Under the pieces are notes generated by a model, which made no database searches, was not told the DNA's origin, and worked only from the letters and a program-made list of their open reading frames with translations. From contig JABSRU010000021.1 in assembly GCA_013214965.1 (NCBI GenBank), forward strand, positions 1 to 64,000: DNA of 64,000 nt, read 5' to 3'. This document shows, piece by piece, positions 34,350 to 43,266 of this stretch. Source of the stretch: Gammaproteobacteria bacterium (GTDB taxonomy: Bacteria > Pseudomonadota > Gammaproteobacteria > Enterobacterales > Psychrobiaceae). Position numbers and translations under genes: made by a program. Each line of letters begins with the position of its first letter. Position 1 is the first letter of the stretch.

Positions 34350-37322
34350 TTAGAACTCATAACGAGCGGTTAAGCTAACATAACGAGCACCGATACGTGC
34401 TTTGGTACGGCTCCATTCGGGGTTAACGACTGAGTCACCATCACCATTACGAATCGCATGACGCTCTTGCAAAGAAACAGGAGTATCTGAGTTTAGTACG
34501 TTATAAACAGTAGCTTTAAAGCTTAAGTTACCATCGAATAAGTTGGTGGTATAAAGTAACGACATATCAACTTCTTTGGTCCAAGGTGTTTTACCAGCAC
34601 CACCACGCGGCGCAGCGTTACCATCAGCATCATAAAATGATGTTGCACCATACCATTGACTCACACAAGAATCCCACACAGAACCTTTAGCACAAGTATC
34701 AACGTTCACCGGGTGATAGCCCAACTTGCTTAATGGACGTCCTGAATTAATTCGACTCGCAAAACCAAGTACTAAATCTTCAGTTAGCTTATATGAACCG
34801 CTGAATTTAATCGCATGACGACGATCGTTCGGTAAATTACCGGTCGCGTGATCCATTAAATCAGCGTAATCGTATGATGTTGTCCAACCTGGATCGGCTT
34901 GACCATTATCGGTTTTAACCAAACCTTCAGTGTTACCCCAACCATGAGACCAAGTATAAGAGGCGTTAATATTTAACTTGTCAGTGGCTTTACCAGCAAG
35001 GGTAAACTCTAATGCTGCATATTTACGCGTTGGCTTTGGCATCGCCATATCTTCTGCACTGATATTAATCGTATCAATTTGACCATCACCGTCAAAGTCA
35101 TAGCTCATTTGTAAATCAGTACCAGGATTTAGCAATACGTAGTAACTACCTTGACCAACATTATCAGTAATATTATTGGCTTTAAAATACTTAGCTAGTA
35201 CCGGTGCAACATCGGTATCTTCTACTGAACGTTTTAAATCACGGTAAACAAAGCGTACGCCAGCAGTCATGTCTCCTTCAAAGACTTCTTGCTGATAGCC
35301 TAATGTGAATTCATCAGAGTACATACTATCTAGGTTAGCCGAAGCAATTAAACCAGGTTCATCGATGCCTTTTTGACGGACATACATATCACGAAGCTCA
35401 GCGCCGCGTACTGGAGAGCCATCACTTTTTAACACTGGTGCGCCATTACTATCCACATCACTTAACTCAAAGTAGTTAAAAGTTTCACGTTGAGTTGAGC
35501 CTTGAGTAATATTCATGTTCGCTGATACAGGTTGGAAATAACGACCGTAAGTAGCAAATAACTTAGATGAACCATCACCGGATAAATCATAGATAGCTTG
35601 TAAACGTGGGGCAAATTGACCTTTAATGTCAACATATTTGCGACCATCGGACACACTATTTGACTGTTCTGAATAACGCAAACCGATATTTAATACTAAG
35701 TTATCAGTGGTCTGCCATGAATCTTGAACATAAATAGCGGTTGACTTAGCGTCGGAATCAGTAAATGTGGTACGAATGCGCTTTTCAATATAATCGTTAC
35801 CAGCCACTTGACCAGAACGATCACCAGCACCAGCAGTTTTAACGGTCCACCAAGCTTGCGCATCACCGATACCATTTTGTGATTTAGCATAATCAACACT
35901 AATCTTGTAGCTGTCGATACCAAATTTAAGCGCGTGATCATCAAGATCCCAAGACAAATCAACTCGGAACTGGTCGCGAATAAACGTTGCGTCAGTAATT
36001 TGTGATGCAGAATGCTTACTTAACGTAACAGTGGTGCCAGACCGTTCATCCCAGACACCGGGTAAGCTACTCGTGGCACTGTTAAATTCTTGCTCTTTGG
36101 TACGTCCGGCAATAACATCAATTGAAACGCTATCTGATAGTTGGCCAGTGTATTTAACCCCAAAGACTTCGCCACCCGCTTTAGACTTATAGATACTTGA
36201 TTTATCACCGACTTGATTGGTGGCAACATCATAAGCAAAGGTTGTTCCTGAGCCATTCTCTTTAAAGCTCATGCCGGTAAATTCTAAAACATGCTCATCG
36301 GTAATAAACCAATCAATTTTAGCAAACCAACGATCTGAGGTATCCTCACCGTCATTATCAGTAGTTACTTTGCGATTATCATAATTCGTTTTACGGGGTG
36401 AGAATAATCCATAAGCAAACAACTTATCTTCAATCAGTGCACCGCTAGCCCAGATCCGTGCTTCGGTATAAGTTTTAGTATCGTACTGTGAGCTAGAAGT
36501 AACATCACCTGAAAGTGTTTGTAAATTAACGTGATGACTTCTTAGGCTTTCAGGATCAACGCGTAATTGCGCGCCAAATGTAAAGTCATTACTCCCTGAT
36601 TTAGACACTGCATTAACGATACCGCCCATTGCGCCGCCAAATTCAGGATCAACACCACCGGTTTTAATATCACTTTGCGCGATAGCTTCCCATGGCAAGC
36701 TAATTGAGCCAATACCTTTACGAATAGAAGTAACGTTAAGACCGTTTAAGTAGTAACCATTTTCAGCCGATGAACTACCGCCAATACTGGCTGCATCAAA
36801 TTCCGAATTAGAACTAGCACCAGGCGCTAATAACACCATGCTTTCAAAACCGTTATCAACGGGTAACATCGCTAATTCGTCAGCATCCAATGACATACCG
36901 CCCGATGAAGAAGCAGTATCAACGCGTCTAAACACATTGCCCGTTACAGCGATGCGCTCTATATCACTACCGATTGAATACAATGATAAATCGATAATGG
37001 CCGCGTTACCAACAACAACGTTAATCTCATCTTCAGAGTGAGAGATGTAACCATCTTTAAGAATCGTTAATGAATACTTACCAATCGGTAGTTTTCGCAG
37101 CAGATAATGACCATTACTGTCAGTTTTGATAGTACGAGTGAAGCCTTTACCTTTATGCTTTAGAACGATGGTTGCATCTGATAAATCAGAGTTGTCGCCC
37201 GCGGTAATATGCCCTTTAACTAAACCACCAAATGATTCTGCCGACACCATTGGCGCCGCTGTAAAAAGCAATGCGATAATTGACGATGCGACTGCAGTCT
37301 TTTTAAAACTAAAGTTTGTCAT
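34350..37322 (-). CDS. TonB-dependent receptor with N-terminal carboxypeptidase-regulatory-like domain (Oar type)
   Basis: A 990-residue outer-membrane transporter. The start at 37322 (MTNFSFKKTAVASSIIALLF) is chosen for its signal peptide and AGGAAAT ribosome-binding site; 20 further residues upstream in frame are unlikely. After cleavage near SAESF comes an Ig-like carboxypeptidase-regulatory domain (~30-115: LSDATIVLKHKGKGFTRTIK...YSLTILKDGYI), a plug domain (~125-250: AVTGNVFRRVD...GGVDPEFGGAMGGIVNAVSKSG) and a ~700-residue barrel. The last residue is Phe, as usual for outer-membrane barrels. It is divergent from the MFS gene and shares an operator-like sequence with it. Substrate is not readable; the neighbours suggest peptides. 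Confidence 0.92.
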   Translation of the reverse strand: MTNFSFKKTAVASSIIALLFTAAPMVSAESFGGLVKGHITAGDNSDLSDATIVLKHKGKGFTRTIKTDSNGHYLLRKLPIGKYSLTILKDGYISHSEDEINVVVGNAAIIDLSLYSIGSDIERIAVTGNVFRRVDTASSSGGMSLDADELAMLPVDNGFESMVLLAPGASSNSEFDAASIGGSSSAENGYYLNGLNVTSIRKGIGSISLPWEAIAQSDIKTGGVDPEFGGAMGGIVNAVSKSGSNDFTFGAQLRVDPESLRSHHVNLQTLSGDVTSSSQYDTKTYTEARIWASGALIEDKLFAYGLFSPRKTNYDNRKVTTDNDGEDTSDRWFAKIDWFITDEHVLEFTGMSFKENGSGTTFAYDVATNQVGDKSSIYKSKAGGEVFGVKYTGQLSDSVSIDVIAGRTKEQEFNSATSSLPGVWDERSGTTVTLSKHSASQITDATFIRDQFRVDLSWDLDDHALKFGIDSYKISVDYAKSQNGIGDAQAWWTVKTAGAGDRSGQVAGNDYIEKRIRTTFTDSDAKSTAIYVQDSWQTTDNLVLNIGLRYSEQSNSVSDGRKYVDIKGQFAPRLQAIYDLSGDGSSKLFATYGRYFQPVSANMNITQGSTQRETFNYFELSDVDSNGAPVLKSDGSPVRGAELRDMYVRQKGIDEPGLIASANLDSMYSDEFTLGYQQEVFEGDMTAGVRFVYRDLKRSVEDTDVAPVLAKYFKANNITDNVGQGSYYVLLNPGTDLQMSYDFDGDGQIDTINISAEDMAMPKPTRKYAALEFTLAGKATDKLNINASYTWSHGWGNTEGLVKTDNGQADPGWTTSYDYADLMDHATGNLPNDRRHAIKFSGSYKLTEDLVLGFASRINSGRPLSKLGYHPVNVDTCAKGSVWDSCVSQWYGATSFYDADGNAAPRGGAGKTPWTKEVDMSLLYTTNLFDGNLSFKATVYNVLNSDTPVSLQERHAIRNGDGDSVVNPEWSRTKARIGARYVSLTARYEF

Positions 37323-37385
37323 GCTATTTCCTATTGTAATTATTGTTAACGAATAATGCGGGGATGTTAAAACAATTAACATTAA

Positions 37386-37405
37386 TTGTATACAGTATAT
37401 TGTAT
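37386..37405 (-). promoter_or_regulatory. Putative operator upstream of the TonB receptor gene
   Basis: Contains overlapping palindromic elements: TGTATACA (37388-37395) and ATACAGTATATTGTAT (37390-37405). On the minus strand it reads ATACAATATACTGTATAC, containing ATACAATATAC (shared with the cyclodeaminase-like gene) and ACTGTATACAA (shared with the S9 peptidase gene). Confidence 0.5.
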
Positions 37406-37492
37406 TTTAATTTCGTAAGATGTTGAAATTATTACTAGCATAACTAAAAATCTAAATTTTCATTAACTAATCAATGACCGCCAAACTTGAAA

Positions 37493-37508
37493 TTGGATAC
37501 AATATCCA
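37493..37508 (+). promoter_or_regulatory. Putative operator upstream of the MFS transporter gene
   Basis: GGATACAATATCC (37495-37507) is an inverted repeat (GGATA, 3-base centre, TATCC) sharing the ATACAATAT core with the operators at 31996 and 37386. It lies 43 bases before the start codon. Confidence 0.45.
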
Positions 37509-37550
37509 CTAGTGTGGCGGTATCAATAATAATAAAACACAGAGCGAATA

Positions 37551-39107
37551 ATGACTGAGACCACCTTGAATGACAATTTAGCCCAGGCTAAACGCCTTGG
37601 CTTTTTCGCCTCCATCACCTCCCTTAGTTATGTCTTTTGGGTTGTTGGCGGCATGGAAATGGTTGAACGCTTGGCTTTTTATGGCGTTAAAACTATTGCG
37701 GGTCTTTATGCGACGGATCCGCAATCGAAAGGTGGATTAGGGATCACCATGACCGAATTTGGCACCATATTAATGGCTTGGGCCTTATTTCAGTCTTTTG
37801 TACCAGTATTTATTGGTGGCTTAGCTGATCGCATTGGCTATAAAGAAACCATAGCCCTAGCAACAGTGACTAAAATATTGGCCTATTTAGTGATGGCAAT
37901 GTTCCCAAGCTATTGGGGCTTCTTTGCTGGGGCAAGCTTATTAGCCTTAGGGACAGGACTGTTTAAACCGGGGATTCAAGGCACGCTCGTCAAATCCACC
38001 ACTAAAGAAAACTCCACCATGGCTTGGGGGGTTTTTTATCAAACGGTTAATATCGGCGGTTGGCTTGGCCCATTAATGGCCGCGCAATTACGAATACTCG
38101 ATTGGCAAAATGTGTTTTATGCCTGCGCTGTGATTATCAGCTTGAATTTTTTCTTATTATTAATTTATAAAGAGCCAGGAAAAGCACAACGATTAGCCCA
38201 TCAAGCCAAAGTCGCCAGCGGAGAAATCAGCCAAAAATCATTATGGCGTACCTCTCTAAAAGAAATCGCACAACCTCATTTACTGTGGTACACCATCATA
38301 TTTTCCGGATTTTGGTTTATGTTTATGGCGTTATTTGATGTGTTACCGGTTCATATCCGTGACTGGATTGACACCTCAACCATCGTCACCTCATTATTTG
38401 GTGATACCGGTACTGACTCTGGTGTTTGGCACACTCTACTGGCTATTTCCCCCGATGGTCAATACATTCAGCCCGAAGGGATCATGAACATTAACTTTGG
38501 TTTGATCATGCTAACGTGTTTTTTAATTGCGGGATTAGCTGCGCGCTTAGGCACCCTTAATAGTCTAATTATTGGCACACTGTTATGTAGTGGCGGCTTA
38601 TTTATTATTGGTGGTGTCAATGCCGCATGGTTTATTGTGCTAGCTATTGTTACCTTTAGTATCGGTGAAATGCTCGCCAGTCCAACCTCAAGTAAACTGA
38701 TTGGTAATATCGCCCCTGATGACAAAAAAGCAATGTACTTAGGCTTTAAAGATTTGCCCCTTGGTATCGGCTGGGTCGCTGAAAGTTTTGTCGGACCGAC
38801 GCTTTATGACAAGTATGCCGCAAAAGAAACACTGGCCCGTGAATTACTACAGCAAGAGTATGCATTTTCCGCACAACAAATTGCTAATATTGCCCAAGGT
38901 GAATATTTTAGTGCCTTAGTTAAAGTGAGTGACAAAAGCGCTAGCGTGTTAACCCAACAACTATACGACGCCAACAATATTGGCTTGGTCTGGTTTGTGA
39001 TGGCGTTAGTGGGAGTGGCTTCGGCGATTGGGCTAGTATCTTATGCCAAATGGTTAATCAGCGCACGCAGCAGTTTGACTAAAGCACAGATAGCGGCAAT
39101 TGATTAA
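37551..39107 (+). CDS. MFS transporter of POT/PTR-like type
   Basis: A 518-residue polytopic inner-membrane protein with about 12-14 spans. The N-terminal segment GGMEMVERLAFYGVKTIAGLYA resembles the POT signature (E-x-x-E-R-x-x-F/Y-Y-G), and LALGTGLFKPGIQGTLVKST corresponds to the GxGxFKPxxxxxV region. It is longer than the POT gene at 8495 and diverges from it in the C-terminal half (GIGWVAESFVGPTLYDKYAAKE). It is transcribed divergently from the TonB receptor, with a shared operator-like element, so it probably carries across the inner membrane what the receptor brings through the outer one. A hairpin at 39152-39185 follows. Confidence 0.85.
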   Translation: MTETTLNDNLAQAKRLGFFASITSLSYVFWVVGGMEMVERLAFYGVKTIAGLYATDPQSKGGLGITMTEFGTILMAWALFQSFVPVFIGGLADRIGYKETIALATVTKILAYLVMAMFPSYWGFFAGASLLALGTGLFKPGIQGTLVKSTTKENSTMAWGVFYQTVNIGGWLGPLMAAQLRILDWQNVFYACAVIISLNFFLLLIYKEPGKAQRLAHQAKVASGEISQKSLWRTSLKEIAQPHLLWYTIIFSGFWFMFMALFDVLPVHIRDWIDTSTIVTSLFGDTGTDSGVWHTLLAISPDGQYIQPEGIMNINFGLIMLTCFLIAGLAARLGTLNSLIIGTLLCSGGLFIIGGVNAAWFIVLAIVTFSIGEMLASPTSSKLIGNIAPDDKKAMYLGFKDLPLGIGWVAESFVGPTLYDKYAAKETLARELLQQEYAFSAQQIANIAQGEYFSALVKVSDKSASVLTQQLYDANNIGLVWFVMALVGVASAIGLVSYAKWLISARSSLTKAQIAAID

Positions 39108-39151
39108 ATACATAAATACTTACATTTCCAACTCACTTTGACATTTAGTTT

Positions 39152-39185
39152 TGAGGTTAAATAGTGAATACTGCATTTAACCTCA
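39152..39185 (+). terminator. Perfect hairpin between the MFS gene and the methyltransferase-like gene
   Basis: TGAGGTTAAA (39152-39161) pairs perfectly with TTTAACCTCA (39176-39185), 14-base loop. It lacks a T-tract and sits only 19 bases before the next start codon, so it may act as a weak terminator or as a leader element of the downstream gene. Confidence 0.45.
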
Positions 39186-39204
39186 ACTATATTTAAGGCA
39201 TAAA

Positions 39205-39957
39205 ATGAAGAAGTTACTTATTCCATTATTGATTTCTAGTACATTTTTATCTGGCACAACCTTAGCTAACGACTTTTCAAAAAACATCAAGCAGGCGATG
39301 CAGTCAGAACAACGTTCCGACGCTGAAAAGTTACGAGACCATAATAGAAAGCCAGTAAAAACATTAGAGTTTTTTGGCATAAAAGGTGATATGAAAGTAC
39401 TAGAACTGATCCCTGGCGGCGGCTGGTATACCAAGCTACTCGCCCCTGCATTACGTGAAAAGGGTCAATTCTACGTTAGTTTAGGCACCAGTCGGGTCGA
39501 GAAATCATTATTAAGTGAACAACCTTTTAATAAAACCAAAGTGCTAAGTTCGGCAACATCGATGAGCTACAACCGAGACAAAGGAGCTTATGAACTAGGA
39601 AAAATTAATTTTGACATCAAAAACATTGATGCAGTATTAACCTTTAGAAATTACCACAACTTTAGTGAAGATAGCCGTATTGCCATGAATGAAGCGGCTT
39701 TTAAAGCATTAAAGCCAGGCGGAATTTATGGGGTAGTCGACCATACTCGTCGTCATATGCAACAAGACAATGATGAAAACGGTCGTCGTGTTGACCCAGT
39801 ATTAGCGATTAAAGAAGTTCAAGCGGCTGGTTTTGAATTAGTCGACTATTCAGCACTTCACTATCGTGCTGATGATGAGTTGCGTTATGAAGTGGGTCGT
39901 AAATCAGTCACTGGTAACACTGATCGTTTCACCTTATTGTTTAAAAAACCGTTATAA
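39205..39957 (+). CDS. Methyltransferase-like protein with signal peptide
   Basis: 250 residues with a signal peptide (MKKLLIPLLISSTFLSGTTLA, cleavage before NDF). The remainder has a class I SAM-methyltransferase layout: VLELIPGGGWYTKLLAPALRE (motif I, residues ~62-82), IKNIDAVLTFRNYHNF (motif IV region), and ALKPGGIYGVVDHTRRH (motif VI region). This group of predicted methyltransferases is widespread in Proteobacteria and consistently carries export signals, although SAM is a cytoplasmic cofactor, so the real activity is unresolved. It follows the MFS gene by ~95 bases including a hairpin. A palindromic hairpin at 39971-39991 lies after its stop. Confidence 0.8.
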   Translation: MKKLLIPLLISSTFLSGTTLANDFSKNIKQAMQSEQRSDAEKLRDHNRKPVKTLEFFGIKGDMKVLELIPGGGWYTKLLAPALREKGQFYVSLGTSRVEKSLLSEQPFNKTKVLSSATSMSYNRDKGAYELGKINFDIKNIDAVLTFRNYHNFSEDSRIAMNEAAFKALKPGGIYGVVDHTRRHMQQDNDENGRRVDPVLAIKEVQAAGFELVDYSALHYRADDELRYEVGRKSVTGNTDRFTLLFKKPL

Positions 39958-39966
39958 CACTCTCGA

Positions 39967-39994
39967 ATGTACGGCATTGATAAGATGCCGTGCA
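39967..39994. terminator. Hairpin between convergent methyltransferase-like and GNAT genes
   Basis: ACGGCAT (39971-39977) pairs with ATGCCGT (39985-39991), extended by flanking near-complementary bases. No clear T-run. Position between convergent genes supports a terminator role. Confidence 0.45.
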
Positions 39995-40018
39995 TACTAT
40001 TACCTCAAACCATTATGA

Positions 40019-40489
40019 CTATTTTTTAATCACTAATTTCATTGGGGTATAACGAATGCCATAGGAGCGCTGCGCTTCACTGGTTTGCTCAAAGCCCCAG
40101 CGTTGGTAAATAGGTAAAGCATAGGTAGTCGAATTGAGCGTGAAATACCCTTTATTACCTTTCTTAAGGCTATAACCTCGAATAACATCCCATAGCTTTT
40201 TAGCAATTCCCCGTTGATGATGATTTTTGTCGACAAATAAATGGAACATATGGCTATAATCCTTAATCGCAATCACCCCGATCACGTCATCATTCTCGCT
40301 AGCCACGAAATAACTAAAACCCTGTTCCATGTACTCACGGATTGATTTAGCCTCAACGCTGCGCAAGAAAAACTCTAAGCCACCGTCATCAAAATCATCC
40401 ACCAACAATAATTTTGAGTTACGACTGATTAAGTCACTGATTTGTGCAACGTCATTAACAGTCCCTTTTCTAATCTGAAGCGATTTCAC
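40019..40489 (-). CDS. GNAT family N-acetyltransferase
   Basis: A 156-residue single-domain acetyltransferase. The N-terminus (LQIRKGTVNDVAQISDLIS) is the typical first strand and helix, DVIGVIAIKDYSHMFHLFVD the central strands, and HHQRGIAKKLWDVI the acetyl-CoA pyrophosphate loop (R-G-I-A variant of Q/R-x-x-G-x-A). YALPIYQRWGFEQTSE is the C-terminal motif B. It is monocistronic and close in pattern to uncharacterised GNAT proteins that act on small molecules. The substrate cannot be told. Confidence 0.85.
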   Translation of the reverse strand: MKSLQIRKGTVNDVAQISDLISRNSKLLLVDDFDDGGLEFFLRSVEAKSIREYMEQGFSYFVASENDDVIGVIAIKDYSHMFHLFVDKNHHQRGIAKKLWDVIRGYSLKKGNKGYFTLNSTTYALPIYQRWGFEQTSEAQRSYGIRYTPMKLVIKK

Positions 40490-40556
40490 TATGTACCTCC
40501 ATTTATCCTAATAGCCCTAAAGACTATACTATCGTCTAGTTATATTCAAATAACAG

Positions 40557-40593
40557 CACAAAAAAGCCCACGAATATGATTATCCGTGGGCTC
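40557..40593 (-). terminator. Rho-independent terminator of the dapA-bamC operon
   Basis: On the minus strand AGCCCACG (40592-40585) pairs with CGTGGGCT (40572-40565), followed by TTTTTTG. It lies ~40 bases after the bamC stop. Confidence 0.8.
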
Positions 40594-40631
40594 TCTATTG
40601 ACGCTTTAAATTCACTTCAATTCTTGGTTAT

Positions 40632-41711
40632 TTAAAGCTGTTTTTTTGCAAACACGGCTTTAAATGTATTGCTCATTGATAACATTTTTTCAGCGGATAA
40701 TTTATCGCCGGTCTTATCAATAATGGTTAAAATGCTACGAACACCGGATTTTTCGAGTTTAACTTGGTAGCTTTCTTGCTCTAACGCTAGCGGTTCAACA
40801 TCATTACTACTAAATAAAGATGACCAAAAACCACTGTCTGCCTCATCAAATTCAACAAAATAAGTGCCTAAAGTTTTATCACGATCTTCAACTCTAAAGC
40901 CGAGTGTTGGTAAAACCCGTGCTAATTTCTCCCACGCTGATTCAAATGCAGCATTCACGATATAAGCAGAGTTTTGCTCATGATCAAAACCAAGTTCCAT
41001 CACCATACCTTGAGTAGATAACTCACGACTCGCCAACTTAGCTAATTGTGCTTGCTGGTAGACATGAGACAACAACAAATTAAGCATCCGGGTTTCATAA
41101 CGACGTTTAGCAAACTGATTAAGCTCAACGTCATTACCTGACTCTTGATGCTTTAACAAGTCAACCGCGAGGATCGCTTTATGTCCTTGTGCTTCAACAT
41201 TCAATGAAAAAACATATTGCTGAGTCAATGATTGGTCGTCTTCTAAACCAAATACCAATTTAAAGTAAGGATCAGACTCGATCGCTCTCGTTGTCAGGCT
41301 ACTTCCCTGACGAGATAAGCTAGTCCCGTAACCTTTATCACTAATAAAAGTTGTTAACTTCTTCCATAAGTCCGCTTGAAATTCTGCTGAGTTCTTAAAT
41401 GATTCAAACACAACTTCCACCGACTTATTCTCTTCAGACACCAACGAATCAGCAGCGACAGGCATCACCAACGATGGCGCTCTAATGTCAAGCTTATCAC
41501 CCATTAACGCACTGTTTGCCAAAGAGCCAACCACTGGGATCTGATATTGATGATTAACCTCAACAGACGTTAATCGTGATGGTATTTTCAATGGAGTCTG
41601 TTGCTTTTGCGCTAAATAATCAAAACTACCACTGGCTTGATGACGCTCGGCAAAACTACTACAACCACTTAAAAATAAACCACAACAAATGGCAATTGTT
41701 ACATTTCTCAT
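40632..41711 (-). CDS. bamC: Outer-membrane protein assembly lipoprotein BamC
   Basis: A lipoprotein subunit of the BAM complex that inserts beta-barrel proteins. 359 residues (E. coli 344). The signal peptide ends in the lipobox LSGC (Cys16), followed by SSFAERHQASGSFDYL and a stretch with PLKIPSRL that corresponds to the N-terminal segment binding BamD. The two helix-grip domains occupy the rest (VEVVFESFKNSAEFQADLWKKLTTFI...; SAWEKLARVLPTLGFRVEDRDKTLGTYFVEF is the start of the second). It lies 12 bases downstream of dapA in the conserved gammaproteobacterial dapA-bamC order and is followed by a terminator, so the purC gene often found next is not linked here. Confidence 0.92.
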   Translation of the reverse strand: MRNVTIAICCGLFLSGCSSFAERHQASGSFDYLAQKQQTPLKIPSRLTSVEVNHQYQIPVVGSLANSALMGDKLDIRAPSLVMPVAADSLVSEENKSVEVVFESFKNSAEFQADLWKKLTTFISDKGYGTSLSRQGSSLTTRAIESDPYFKLVFGLEDDQSLTQQYVFSLNVEAQGHKAILAVDLLKHQESGNDVELNQFAKRRYETRMLNLLLSHVYQQAQLAKLASRELSTQGMVMELGFDHEQNSAYIVNAAFESAWEKLARVLPTLGFRVEDRDKTLGTYFVEFDEADSGFWSSLFSSNDVEPLALEQESYQVKLEKSGVRSILTIIDKTGDKLSAEKMLSMSNTFKAVFAKKQL

Positions 41712-41723
41712 TATTTCTCCAAT

Positions 41724-42608
41724 TTATAATACGTCGGCTTTTCTCAATGCGGCCGTTAGTAAAGCATGATGTTCTTGAGATAATTGCGTTAATGGTAATC
41801 GTAAATGACCATGTTCAATCAGCTTCATCGCTGTTACACACCATTTCACCGGAATTGGATTCGCTTCGACAAATAAATGCTGGTGCAAATCAATTAATTT
41901 TTCATTGATAATCTGAGCTTGACGCTTATCGCCAGCCAAGGCATGACGACACATTTCACTCATTAGCTTAGGCGCCACATTGTTGGTCACCGAAATAACG
42001 CCATCACCGCCTAGCAACATAAACTCAAGACCAGTACTATCATCACCACTAAACGTTAAAAAATCATCATTAACGAGAGCTTTGATGTCTTTAAGCCGTG
42101 ATAAGTTCCCTGTTGCTTCTTTAATCCCAACAATATTTTCAACTCGTGCTAACGTAGCCACTGTTTCAGGCAACAAATCGCAACAAGTTCGCCCAGGTAC
42201 ATTATATAAAATTTGAGGAATAGTGGTTGAATTAGCGATAGCCGTATAATGAGCAATCAAACCTTTTTGAGTCGGTTTGTTATAGTAAGGGGTTACCCCT
42301 AACATCGCTACAATGCCGGTATCGGCTAAGCCTTTGGTTAATTCAATCGCCTCTAAGGTCGAGTTAGAGCCATTACCACCAATCACGGGAATACGACCCT
42401 TAGCGAATGCGACAACCTGCTTTACCACATTGATATGTTCAGCCATCGTCAACGTGGTCGACTCACCGGTGGTGCCAACAGCAACAATCCCATTGGTTCC
42501 TTGGGCAATGTGCATTTCAACTAAACGTTCTAAACTTTTATAATCAACATCACCATTTGAAAATAATGGTGTAACAAGCGCTACAATACTGCCAGATAAC
42601 ATCTGCAA
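41724..42608 (-). CDS. dapA: 4-hydroxy-tetrahydrodipicolinate synthase
   Basis: Condenses pyruvate with aspartate semialdehyde, first committed step of lysine and meso-diaminopimelate synthesis in the cytoplasm. 294 residues, standard length (E. coli 292). Motifs: [24 protein letters not shown] (pyruvate carboxylate binding), the catalytic tyrosine in [15 protein letters not shown] (Tyr ~133) and the Schiff-base lysine in [12 protein letters not shown] (Lys ~161), [24 protein letters not shown]. Upstream of bamC in the same operon and divergent from gcvR/bcp, the classic gammaproteobacterial arrangement. Confidence 0.96.
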   Translation of the reverse strand: MQMLSGSIVALVTPLFSNGDVDYKSLERLVEMHIAQGTNGIVAVGTTGESTTLTMAEHINVVKQVVAFAKGRIPVIGGNGSNSTLEAIELTKGLADTGIVAMLGVTPYYNKPTQKGLIAHYTAIANSTTIPQILYNVPGRTCCDLLPETVATLARVENIVGIKEATGNLSRLKDIKALVNDDFLTFSGDDSTGLEFMLLGGDGVISVTNNVAPKLMSEMCRHALAGDKRQAQIINEKLIDLHQHLFVEANPIPVKWCVTAMKLIEHGHLRLPLTQLSQEHHALLTAALRKADVL

Positions 42609-42747
42609 TTCCTCTGATAATTCCGGAAAGGTATGGTACGGTTCAACACTAATAAACTCAAGGAATAATCGCTGAAAACTATGTTAAAATGTTTATTTGA
42701 TTCAAACTATTTCTCTTCATTCTAAGATATCAAGGATTCGGTCAACG

Positions 42748-43266
42748 ATGACAAGTTTTTTAGTAGTAACCGCAATGGGGTCCAACCGCCCCGGTATCGT
42801 TAACGAATTAACCAAACTAGTGACCGAAGCAGATTGTAATATTGTTGATAGCCGGATGGCTGTTTTTGGTGATGAGTGCACTTTAATTCTCCTGTTAAGT
42901 GGCTCATGGAATGCTATCACTCGCTTTGAAATAGCACTGTCACAACAAAGTGCCCAACTTGAATTGATAACATTAATCAAGCGTACCAGCGAGCATATTT
43001 CAATCAATTATCCGACTCGTATTCTAATTAAGCTCCAGGGCGTTGATGCGCCACATTGCATGGGCCGATTCACCCAATATTTAGCCGAGCGTGGCATTGA
43101 TTTATCGAGTTTGAGCACTAAGGCCAAAGGTGGCCACCAACAAATAACAATGCAGATTTGTCTGCCAGAATCGATTGTTTACCCCCAATTGCAAACTGAT
43201 TTTACTGAGTTTGCCGATAGTTTAAATTTAACCATTTCTTTTGAAAACATTCAGGTAACCCAATGA
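42748..43266 (+). CDS. gcvR: GcvR-type double ACT-domain regulator
   Basis: About 172 residues made of two ACT domains. In E. coli GcvR antagonises GcvA at the glycine-cleavage operon by protein-protein contact. The start MTSFLVVTAMGSNRPGIV at 42748 is preferred (AAGGA upstream); a TTG start at 42697 would add 17 residues. ACT pattern: VVTAMGSNRPGIVNELTKLVTEADCNIVDSRMAVFGDECTLILLL, then LIKLQGVDAPHCMGRFTQYLAERGIDLSSL. Overlaps the bcp start by four bases (ATGA), the conserved gcvR-bcp pair divergent from dapA. The glycine-cleavage genes themselves are not here. Confidence 0.88.
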   Translation: MTSFLVVTAMGSNRPGIVNELTKLVTEADCNIVDSRMAVFGDECTLILLLSGSWNAITRFEIALSQQSAQLELITLIKRTSEHISINYPTRILIKLQGVDAPHCMGRFTQYLAERGIDLSSLSTKAKGGHQQITMQICLPESIVYPQLQTDFTEFADSLNLTISFENIQVTQ

